From contig CM043954.1 of assembly GCA_014529385.2 (NCBI GenBank), positions 94,383,247-94,447,246 on the forward strand: DNA of 64,000 bases, given 5' to 3'. A program made the position numbers and the translations under genes. Numbering within the stretch: position 1 is the stretch's first letter; every line of letters starts with the position of its first letter. Shown piece by piece: positions 30,050 through 40,512 of this stretch. This DNA comes from Adiantum capillus-veneris (lineage: Eukaryota > Streptophyta > Polypodiopsida > Polypodiales > Pteridaceae). The notes under the pieces were generated by a model that was given only the letters and a program-made list of their open reading frames with translations, searched no databases and was not told where the DNA came from.

Positions 30050-31170
30050 CTTTTGATGGATGGCTTGTAACTCTTCTGGGCTTAGAGGATCATAGTACCT
30101 TTTGAATTTACTCCCATTAAGGAATCCAATGGTTTCAACTCCATCTATAGTCTTGACACGAATGGTACCTTGCGGGGTAATTTCACACACTCAATATGAT
30201 CCCTTACTAGTGTATTTCAATTTCTTCTTCTCATTATGTACCCGGTACATAAGAACTTTATCGCCAACCTTAATGTATTTATCTTTAAATGGTAATCAAC
30301 CCACTTTTTTCTCCTATCCTTCTCCACTAGGGCATTTTGCACAACCAATTTCCTTTCTTCATCTAACCTTTCAAGGATCTATAAACGCTCAACTAATGGG
30401 TTACCATCCCAAACTTCTTAAGAAGCTACTCGAAGACTAGGAATGACAAACTACCATGGCATAAATGCTTCCTGGCCATACACTATACTAAACGATGTGC
30501 AATTGATAGCCACTTTATGAGCATTGCGATAAGCCCATAGAGCTAACGTAACCTTAAAATCCCAATTTGTACGATGAACCTCAGCTAACTTTGTCAAAAT
30601 GGAGATGAGAGTTTTGTTGGTACTCTCAGCTTGGCCATTTTCTTGTGGATAATAAGGTGTAGACTTGTGGTGGGATATCATGAAGTCTGATGTGAGTTCT
30701 TTTATCACTTCATTTATAAAATGGGTTCCATTGTCACTCACAAGTTCAAAGGGGCATCCAAAATGTTTGATAATGTTCTCAAAGAGAAACTTAGTTGTTG
30801 TCTTTGCATCATCTTTTCATGTTTCTTTTGATTCAGCCCATTTGGTCACATAGTTGATAGCTACAATGATATATCATGACTCAGTGTTACGCGCAGTCGA
30901 ACTAATCGGACCTACAAAGTCTAAGCCCCACTTTTCAAATGGTTGGGCTACCATGATGGGATGTAGAGGCATATTATCCTTCCTTTGTAGCTTCTTAAAG
31001 CCTTGGCATTCATCACATCCCTTTGCAAAAAGTGGTGCATCCTTAAATAGGGTGGGCCACCAATAGCCTGAGTTTAATATCTTTCTGGCAGTAGTCAACT
31101 CTCCTTAAAAGTGTCTACCAGCTATGCCCATGTGTGCCTCTTGTAGAATATACAAATACTCATCCTCGTG
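30050..31170 (-). pseudogene. gypsy integrase, decayed
   Basis: The zinc-binding end (CDECQGFK at about 31010) is followed by the core with GLDFVGP (first Asp), SDNGTHF (second Asp) and ENGQAESTN (Glu), then the carboxyl domain GDKVLMYRVHNEKKKLKYTS and RYYDPLSPEELQ. Together these show a DD-E integrase. It is broken by a frameshift and several stops (for example in GSY-stop-VC near 30190). Confidence 0.8.
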
Positions 31171-31179
31171 GGAAAATCA

Positions 31180-32870
31180 CCTAAGAATGTCATCTTTTCC
31201 TCTTGTGTAGAGGGTTCTAGCCATTAAGAAATAGGGTTTACATTCCTTGATTAACTTGCGAGCTAGATCTTTTTGTAGCTCCTTAGGTGGAAAACCATTA
31301 ACTAAGATGTTAACAATCCGCTCACTCCATTCGGGCATTGTCTCTACTATGAACAAAGGAGTATCAAGAAATTCATCATCAACCCTCGTAGGAGCTTCAC
31401 CATTAGGGATATGAGATAAATGATCTGCCATAACATGTTTTTTGCCAGCTCTTACAATGATAGCAAAGTCAAATGCAAGAAGAATTAGCAACCAATGTGT
31501 AATTCTTCCTCTCTAACATGGTTTATTTACCAAATATAGCAACACTTGATGATCAACATAAAACAAAAACTTGGTAGCAAGAAGGTAAAATCAAAATTTC
31601 TTTACCGCATAAATCATAGCTAAAACTTATCGCTCCGTAGTGGTGTAGTTCATCTCTGCATCATTCAATTGGCAACTTGCAAAGCTAATAGGGTAGTCCA
31701 GTTTATGTTCTCTTGGTTGAGTTAGAACACACCCAATAGAAAATTTTGTTGCATCAATATGCACATGGAAAAGTACATTCCAACTCATAAGAGTGGTCAC
31801 ACTCCACGGTCCAATGAAGCTCTATAAGAAGCTTGTATAATGGACGTGCTATCTCGGTGAAATTTAGAATAAACCATCGATAATAACCAACATGGACCAT
31901 GAATCTTTGAACTCCCTTGTAGTTTATAGGTGGTGGCAATTGAATAATGACTTCAATTTTGCTCTCATCTGTGGAAATCCCATTTTTGGACAGTATATGC
32001 CCTAAAATGACTCCATGTTTAATCCAAAATTGTCATTTGAAAGGATTCAATGAGATGTGATAAAATCTGCACCTTTCAAACACCTTTTGTATACATAATA
32101 CATGCTTGTCCAACGGGAATAAGCACAAATTTTGTCTAAGAAAGCTTCACAAAACTCCCTTAAAATTTCTTTGAACGCACTGTTTATTAATCGTTGGAAT
32201 GTAGTAGGGGCATTTGTTAAGCTAAAGGCCATAACACAAAATGAAAACACTCCAAATTTTGTTATAAAAGCAGTTTTATCTTGGTCCTCTAATGCAATTG
32301 TGATTTGATTATATCCAGAGTACCCATCTAAAAAGCTATAAGCTTCCTTGCCCGCAACTCTTTAAAGAACATGTTCCGAATATGGCAAGGGATAATGATC
32401 CCTCCTAGTGGCTGCATTAACCTTCTTCAGATCGACGCACACTCTGAGTTTCCCATTCTTCTTTGGCACAATCACTATCGGAGAAACCCATCTGAGTGCT
32501 CAATAGGGTATATGAATCCACATTTTTTTCGATCTCTTATTATACAATTTTTATGTATTTAGGATTCATTGGGTAGGGTCATTGTTGGACTGGTTTAGCA
32601 ATGCTAATCATGGGAATTGCATGTTTCACCACTAAAGGTGGAACACCCTTCATGTCATGATATGTCCAAGCAAAAATATCCTTGAATTCTTTGAGAAGAT
32701 CCTTAAGTACAACCTCTTTGGTTTCAGTAAGATCTTGAGCAATAAAGACTGGTTAAGACTCCTCACCAAGTTCTGCTAGTTCTATCTCCTTGACTACTGT
32801 TGGACCATCGTAGACTCCACTGAGTCTTACCATACACTGAGCGAACTTTAACGAACGAACTATAAAACCT
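31180..32870 (-). pseudogene. gypsy reverse transcriptase and RNase H, decayed
   Basis: Order on the minus strand: EFKDIFAWTYHDMKG (upstream arm), a fingers region with stops, FSLTNAPTTFQRLIN and FLDKICAYS (the YxDD box altered to LDK), then the thumb VQRFMVHVGYYRWFI and the end of RNase H with VMADHLSHIPNG. The altered catalytic box and the stops mean it is inactive. Confidence 0.8.
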
Positions 32871-32896
32871 AGCGATACTAACTTACAAATAATGTG

Positions 32897-32919
32897 TGTG
32901 TGTGTGTGTGTGAGTGAGT

Positions 32920-32978
<59 letters not shown>
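32897..32978. repeat. compound (GT)n-(GA)n microsatellite
   Basis: GT dinucleotides change through GTGA units to GA dinucleotides. Confidence 0.95.
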
Positions 32979-32983
<5 letters not shown>

Positions 32984-34379
32984 AACAATTTTTGTATAAG
33001 ACAAGGACAAAATAAGGAACCTACAAGATAGCTACAACGAACAACAAGTAGCATCATTTCTTAAAAAGATTATTGTATTGCAACATTGGACTGCATTGAG
33101 TACAAAATGGCATACAAGAGAAAGAGAGAGAGTTACAAACAATTTCTACATGCATGAAATTTCCAAAAATAAGGACAATACAAGAATGCTACAATGAACA
33201 TAAAAAAAATGTCATTTCAACAAAAACATTGTCTCGTCATTTCAACAAATTTTTATGATGACGAATCACACACATCATCAATTAACACATGTCTTTTATG
33301 TGGCTTATCGAGAGGAGGCATATCATATCTTGGATCTCGCACCATCCTTCTTTCTTGCTTCAATGTATACCGGCAAGGCACTTCAATGAAACAAAAATTA
33401 ATTATCAAAGATCAACCTAATAGAAATGACCACAAAAATACACATAACAACATCAACAACCTACTATGTTGTCATACCATGGTAGGAAAATATACTAGTC
33501 TCCTAAAACCCAAATGTATGTCAAGAGATAAAAATTAGGAAAACATATGTATGTAGTATGAGGTATGTTTGTGTGTATAAGAATCCATGCCAAGGTAAAA
33601 TGCTCACAAGTCATCAAATGATGTCGTGCAGCTCCGCTGCCATGAAGAGAAAAAGAGCAAATAAATGCAAGCTAAGCTTCTTTGAAGCCTACGCATTTAG
33701 TGAGCAGTGATCAGGGCTTGATAACAGGCCAAGCTTATTGATTATTGCATGCTAGATGTGGCTTAAAAGGGACAACAGATGCCTCAATGATGCCAAAAAT
33801 GAGTATACTTGCAGTGACCACAGATGAGAGATTATGATCTAAAAGTGTAATGCTTGAAGTGCTCTATCGGCCTGTCTTTATGGCTCGTTGATAGGAGCTA
33901 CGATGAAGAAGTTATGGTAGTTTAAAGTTTAAGTCAATTGTAGATCCGCACCGGATTGGGCAACTGCCGCTAAGGTGACACAAATTAAATGAATGCACGC
34001 GCCTGAAGTGCTCACTTTGTGGAGAGAGTCGGTCTTTTCAGATCAGTGATCGGAGTTTCGGTTACCAAGATATTAGCCGTTAAAGATTCACCGGGGACCG
34101 GCTCCATATCAGTTAGGTATGCTCGATCGGTGTGCCATCTGGGAATTTTGCAGCCTCGGCAGGGTCTGTATGCATTATATGCAGCTGAAGATGTCTACAA
34201 GGATTTACGGCTCGTCAGACAGAGTCCGACTTGATCAGATAATACGGCTTGAGGCCGGTGACAATTGCCGGCAGCACTGTTGAGCTGGATAATTTTGGCA
34301 TTATCTAAGAAGCTGATACAAGCAATTAATAGCCAAGGGCAAAGGGAATGCCTCCTGGCAAGTGCAATCACCTATACGT
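32979..34379. other. unassigned intergenic DNA
   Basis: Open frames at 33194-33538 and 34019-34492 have no recognisable domains; the second crosses the solo-LTR boundary. Nothing else is seen. Confidence 0.4.
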
Positions 34380-35429
34380 TGATAGCCGTTTTTCGGCTCT
34401 TTGTAATTGCCACAGTGAGTTACCTCACCCTACCAAAATCACCCAAACACTGTGGCTGTCCCTACCATTTCACTGTACATAGGCGTGCGTGAGTCACGGG
34501 ACTTTTCCCATATCTTCTTAAAAAACCCTCAATTAGCTAGTCACTGGGCTAGTTGACCCAAAAAAATAAAAATAAAAGTATATTAGGGCCTCTTTGTGTG
34601 TAAATATTTCATTGTATATATGGCCTAAATATAGGGATTTTTTATAATTATTTTGATATTTTATTTAAATATTTCTACTTAGGTGTGTGTTTTATTAAAC
34701 CTATGTACACCTTCTTTCATCCTCTTACACCATAATTATATTTTTTGCCAATATGTACATACTCTAACCTCATATTTTTCTTTTATACAAATCACTCCCA
34801 CATTTTCACCCTCACCCTCGTGAAAACAAAAAATTGATTTCTACTCATTGGTTACTTTTATTATATTATTTACTTGCATACCTTTTCCTCTTTCACCCAA
34901 AATAATTCAAGGAGGGACCATATCATATGATTCCAATATCTTTCCATATCCATAACTCCTCCATATTTTTATTATTATTTTTACTCATTATTCTAACACC
35001 ACGTGCTCATTGAGCTAAAGTCCATGAATAGTCCATACACTAGTCCCACCATGTATATATTTCTTATTTCACCAATAATCCTCCTCCATGCATGGGTCAA
35101 GGGCAACTTGAATGCTTTGTATTATAATATGACAAAGGAGGGGCTCACTCTTGGATGCATTGTACAAATTCAACAAAGGAGGGGGCCACTAAAAGACTTT
35201 TGCAGGCATAAAAAACAGGCTTATTGGTGAGAATTTTGGCACCTATCTTCACTCCGAATTTGGAGCGGTGGTCAAAAGAGAAAATGTAGCCCACGCTCTG
35301 AATAATCACCTCAAATTTTTTCATGATTTTTGGAGCTACCAGCGGTGAGATATGATTTTTTGAGTGGACCCCAGTCTGCCCACTTTTCTCACAAGTAGCC
35401 TATAGTCTTCTCTCACCTCTTTCCACACT

Positions 35430-35468
<39 letters not shown>

Positions 35469-36008
35469 TCCTCTCAATCCCTCACTCAAACCTGCACCTT
35501 CAATGGTTTCTCTCACCTTCTTCACCATTAACCTCCCCACTTACTTCCATAGCTCTCATATGAGCTCTCCATGTACATACACCATCTCTATGCCTCTCTC
35601 TATTACTTCCAAAGTACAATTCCATCTTACCCCTTATATATATACATAAATTCAGCATGTGTACCATGATTAACCTCTGCAAATCAAGAGATATCATCAA
35701 CGGAATTACCATTTTCATCGCGATAATCAACCTTGGCGGCGGTGGCGTAAAGAAGGGAAGACGAAGAAGAAGGTCGATAGTCATTTTGAGAACCTACACA
35801 AGTAAGTCCAAAACTTCTTCAAGCTTCACCATCACAAGGATTTTCTCACTTCATTCAACCATCTTACTTCAACCATCCACCTCATTCTACCCATTGTAAA
35901 TGTAACATTAACTTTCTAGTGATTACTAACACTAACCACTAACATACTAACACAAAATAGCATTGACCTAACCATAAAAGACACCTCACCTCAAGACATG
36001 TACAAAGT

Positions 36009-36047
<39 letters not shown>

Positions 36048-37064
36048 TACTTACTTTCACCTTATCTACCATCAATAATGCTCTCTTTTGAGCCCACACC
36101 CATGACTCAAGCAAACAAAGAAGGCCCACAATGTTTTGATATTAAAAAAAAATCATAATCCTGATTTGTTAGCTTGTAAATTAAGATTTCCAATAATCTT
36201 AATGAGGGGTCTCCAACCTATAAATAGGCCCCTCTCCTTCTTGTAAAACAACCTCCAATATCTCACATAGCACCCCAACACTCTATGCGTGAGGAGAGAC
36301 TTAGGTGTAGCAACCACTTGTGAGCTTCACTCTTGGTGTGAGAGAAGCCTTCAAGCTACACATTGCAAGTGGGAGAGCGTGAGTTCCTCAAATCTCAAAA
36401 CCACTATTGTATATGCTCCTTCATCATCAATAAATTGAGGTTTGGTGCATCAAAGGCGTGATTCGACGTTCAAATCTTCGTCCTTCCATTTGTGCAATAC
36501 GGTTTGGTGAATTCAAGGTGACTTGTGTATTTGAGTTTTTATCGGTTGATCTTGATTTTAGAAAGTGTTTTAGTGTGTTTTTCATTGCCAGTTTTGTGTC
36601 CATTGTAAGAGGGTATTGTGGTGAGAGGTCTCCCACACCCTAAGACAGTGTGTGTGTGTTTTGGCAATGATTAGCAATCACTAAGCATTGAGTGAGTTTT
36701 GTACAAGTTCTACGATAGCATCATAACGAACCATCTCCATTTGCAAGTCACAAATAAGGTATTACGCAAGATCCTTTCCTCTCTCTCTTCCCTTTGCTGT
36801 AGCTCTCTCTGGTCCATTTCATGTGTGTCTTGGTGTGAGGTTGTTTGTGTGTGTTGTGTGGTGCATCTTCTTGGTTGTGCCAAAATCTCTCTTGCGTCCT
36901 AGTTCGCATACCATAACTAGGTGGTGCCCCTATCTTGTTTGTGTTTGGCTGTGGGTTTGTTGTTGCGATGTGCTTGTGGTTGCCCCAGCCGCAATTGAGC
37001 AGCACGGGAGCCTTGAGGGGTGTTTAGAGGTCGCCTCTCTTGTTGCCCGCCCTGGACCGCCTCA
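34380..37064 (+). mobile_element. solo LTR, family B
   Basis: 2685 bp from TGATAGCCG to CCGCCTCA, aligned with the family B 5' LTR at 52585-55189 along its length (shared AATTAGCTAGTCACTGGGCT, CATTTCACTGTACATAGGCG and the GCAGCACGGGAGCCT end). No interior follows. It is flanked by ACGT on both sides (34376-34379 and 37065-37068), so it fits LTR-LTR recombination after insertion at ACGT. It carries (AC)18 at 35432-35467 and (CT)n at 36011-36045. The open frames inside it (35003-35230, 35657-35899, 36823-37077) are LTR sequence. Confidence 0.85.
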
Positions 37065-37542
37065 ACGTGTATCGTAGAGCATGTGACATTATTCAAGACG
37101 CTATGGACAATGAAATTTGCGAGATGATATGTTAGTCAAGAACTGTTGAAGAAAGATGTTGTGCTCAACAATGCTTTAGTCGAATATGTATGCCAAATGG
37201 GGCGCCCTTTAAGGGACACCTGCCCAAATGAAGCTGCCCAAAGCAAGATAATAAAGGACCACCCACCAAGTCGTGGCTGCCCAATTGACTAAGGGTGTGG
37301 TTGCCCAATACTTGGAAAATAAGGGCTTAAGTGGGAAAAAGAAAAACAAGGGAAGGCGTGGCGGGTAGAGCAGAGAAGAAGCAGCACATGAAGACGAAGA
37401 AGAACTCGCGCAACGCACTCGGGTGCCGGAACGATGATGCGTATGAAACGAAAATGCATCAGCTCACTAGCGTGCATGATTTCGGAGCTGGTCCCGACGG
37501 ATTTCGCACTGGTAGGCCTTCATTGCCACGTCATGGAGTGGG

Positions 37543-37570
37543 TACCCATTAGCGACATCGCTAATGGGTA
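37543..37570. other. near-perfect hairpin, 13-bp arms
   Basis: TACCCATTAGCGA and its reverse complement are separated by two bases (CA). Function unknown. Confidence 0.8.
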
Positions 37571-37734
37571 GGCCCTCTTTTAGCAAGACATAAAGTTCAT
37601 GCAACTTATAACAAGAAAAGGATGCGGCCCTCAAGGACTCTCTCTCTCATTTTTTTGGGATCTCTCCTCTTTTGGATGGAAGCACTCTTGTGTTTTTTTT
37701 TTTTCCTCTCCCCTTTTCATTGGAACTCTCTCGA

Positions 37735-38060
37735 GAAGCAAGCCGGGCAAAGCTCTTGAGCTCTAAAGCTCCATAGCCCAAGCTAAGCTTCATTAAGCTT
37801 CCTTAAGCTGTGCGTAATCGAAAACTTCTAATCCTAAGCCTAATCTTGGAAGCCATAGCCAGACCTAAGCCTAATCTCTCAAGCCAAGCAAAGCTCTCGA
37901 TTGCATTAAACTCTCATTAGCAGAGCCTAATCCTAATCCCGCTTAAGCCGATTTTCGTAAACTCTCTATGCCTAATCACAAACTCTTAACCCAAGCCTAA
38001 TCCTAATCTTTCCTAAGCCATAATCCTAAGCTCGCCAAGCCATAATCTCCAAGCCATTAA
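37735..38060. repeat. degenerate AAGCCTAATCC-rich repeat
   Basis: Words such as CCTAAGCCTAATC, AAGCCATAATC and TTAAGC recur irregularly. This is low-complexity sequence without coding potential. The flanks 37065-37542 and 38061-38206 hold nothing recognised. Confidence 0.6.
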
Positions 38061-38206
38061 TCCGGTAACCATAAACTGGATTGGACCACCCAAGGCTTTG
38101 GAAGTTGAAGGTAGAAGACAGTCCAAGGCAGTTACTACTGATTGTCTTGATTAGCACCTGGATTAAGACAAGTTAAAGTTTATAAAGTGCATAAACATTT
38201 CCATTA

Positions 38207-38537
38207 TTATTTGATTAAAACAGGGATACTGTGGCTTATTTGGTGTAAGGTGAGCTGTCTATTTTGAGCTCTATTTCCGTTAATTGTGTCTGCTGCAACT
38301 CTTTTACCCGCACCTCTCACAGCCAGGGGCCCGGCGCCTTCCGGCTCACCTTTCGTATACAAATCCCCCGACAACGGGTTTCCACCCATTGGTATGTCTC
38401 CCTCATCCACCACATCTGTAGATGTCGATGCCTCTTGTCTCTCACGCCCACTAGACTAAGACTGGAGTATAGGTAGCACATACGTCAAAATCAAAGCCGC
38501 ATCACTATCCAAGGATGCAGATGCATGACCAGAGCAT
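38207..38537 (-). pseudogene. 3' part of disrupted methyltransferase-like gene
   Basis: Directly left of the large transposon the minus strand reads HASASLDSDAALILTY, an in-frame stop, then an open stretch through DVVDEGDIPMGGNPLSGDLY. It is placed where a gene broken at 50417 would continue, and LDSDAAL fits the acidic loop that follows motif I of SAM-dependent methyltransferases. The assignment rests mostly on position and is tentative. Confidence 0.35.
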
Positions 38538-38570
38538 CATTAGGAAATTTCAGAGGTCATTTGGAGGGCC
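38538..38570 (+). repeat. left terminal inverted repeat
   Basis: Begins CATTAGGAAATTTC and ends CATTTGGAGGGCC. It differs from the right repeat at two positions, both A versus G. Confidence 0.8.
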
Positions 38571-38891
38571 ATATGAAGAGAGAGAAAAATAGAGCGTCTC
38601 CAATGAGCACGAAGGCTACGTTACGTAGGAAAGTACGTGGAAAGACTCAAAAAATAGTAAAATAGCATAAAATTTTCACGAATCTAGGATTGTAGCATCA
38701 TAATTTCCTTCCTTTTATCGAGATTTTAGGTGCTTGCATGTGGTCCCACTTCTGATATTCTCTTATGGTCATTAATGTACTGGAGGGTGACCATTAAGCC
38801 CGCACAAGATATTGGAATTCTAAAACACTTTCCCTCCATTAGAATGCTTTCAAAGTGAATCTCCCTCCACTAAAGCTTTTCTCTGAGAGCT

Positions 38892-40312
38892 ATGGCTTCC
38901 ACGTCTTCTCGCCCAAGAAGCTCCAGGTGTTTACTGTCTCTCACACCAACAACCAACAGCTGCACTTTTCCTAGAAGGCCAAGTAGTAGCATATCCTCAA
39001 TTACAATATCAACTTCAATAAGTGCAGAGAACCAATGGGTTGGACAAAGGATAAACAAAGGTTCATGGGTCCTCATGCAACCAAGAAGACCCAAGAGGTC
39101 TAGTGGTATCAACGTTTACCACTCAGCATGGAAGGCCAGAGTGTTGGATTTCAAAGTTGAAATCGGCAAAAGATCTATAAAGGAATTTCTTGTTCAGCAT
39201 GTATTTACCCATCCAGAGGTGATAGCAAACGATGGAAATGTATCAGATATACATCAACCACGTTGCAATTGTAAGTACTCTTGACATGTGAACTTACTGA
39301 TACTCTCATTATAACTTTTCTTATATATTTTGCAATGTTTCTCCCGCTTCTTATGAGCAATGTCTCCATTCTTCACATCTCAATTCCATTAGATTTGTCA
39401 TTTTTACTTATTGATACTCTTAGTTTAACTCTTCTTATATATATTGCAAATGTTTATCCCTCTTCTTATGAGCAATGGGAGCCTGTGGAGTGCATAATAG
39501 GCCTCTTCCATGTTGTTCATGCCCACATTGGTTCTCTACAGTATTCAGGGAGGAGCAGCAAAAGCCTGGCTGATGAGGGAATATTTTTTTATGACCACTT
39601 CTACCAACTCAGCTCAGGGAATAAGAATGGCATGTTGGTGAAAGTGCCTCTACCAACCGATTGGAACACTGTGGACTGGACAGTTCCCGAGGAAACAATG
39701 GTGGAGGCAATGCGAAGTAAGCTCTACAAGGATATACAGAGGTCTCTACATATCTCTATTCCCACCAAACTGGTTAGAATTGCAAAATTTTGTCCTGTTG
39801 CACTCTTCATAGAGTTGTTTCATAGCTACAACATCCGTGTTACGAAAACTATGTTCATGTGCAAGTCATTTCAGCAGTCATCCTGTGACAAACTTCTTAA
39901 CAGAGGATGGTATGTAAAAGAAGAGATTGGTTTACGGTGCGAGGTCGTGCTTGATACTCTAGTTGTCAAGTACATGATTGCAAGCCAATCACTGTTACTC
40001 TCGTTTTGGTATATGCGATCACAAATGCTCAATGGTAAGTACATTCCTATGGACCAGGTTTCTGCAGGTTTGGAAGATAATCCTGCTGTGGATGTGGAAG
40101 TGATTGATAAAGAGCATGGCCTACTGTTGGTGGTTACAATAAGAGAGCTATGCAGTCTTCAGCATTTGCGGCATGACATAATTGAAGAGTCAATGGACAA
40201 GGACCTATCAGATTTTTCCTTTTTCCTAGCTGGCCGTAAGGTGATGCGGCAAAGGGAAAAAGATATTTTGTGCAAAGAGTTGGATGGTCGGGTTGAAGTA
40301 GTGTCAATGTAA
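38892..40312 (+). CDS. ORF A, novel protein of the large transposon
   Basis: Exon 1 is 38892-39270, from ATG in a good context to a strong donor GTAAGT. The best frame-compatible acceptor is the AG at 39391-39392, giving exon 2 at 39393-40312, TAA end, and about 433 residues. The amino terminus is Ser/Arg/Pro-rich and basic. A middle segment (WVLMQPRRPKRSS, then VYHSAWKARVLDFKVE) could be a small chromatin-reader-like fold, but this is a guess. The rest has no family that I know. No in-frame stops are present, unlike its neighbours. The intron end contains a 74-bp segment duplicated with a 114-bp offset (39292-39365 and 39406-39479), so the exact acceptor is uncertain. It converges on the fusion gene. 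Confidence 0.6.
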
Positions 40313-40431
40313 CAGATATTCTTGTGAACCCAAGTGTATACAAATGAATTTCAATACATGAAGTTTATTGAGCTCATTTGTCAATTGTGCCCTGTGAAAA
40401 AGTGTGCTTGAAATACATTTCTTTACCATGT

Positions 40432-40435
<4 letters not shown>

Positions 40436-40479
<44 letters not shown>
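40436..40479. repeat. (CT)n microsatellite between convergent genes
   Basis: CT dinucleotides in the 200-bp gap between the ends of ORF A and the fusion gene. Confidence 0.95.
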
Positions 40480-40482
<3 letters not shown>

Positions 40483-40512
40483 GTTAGACAAGACAAAGAC
40501 ATAATAGAAGAG

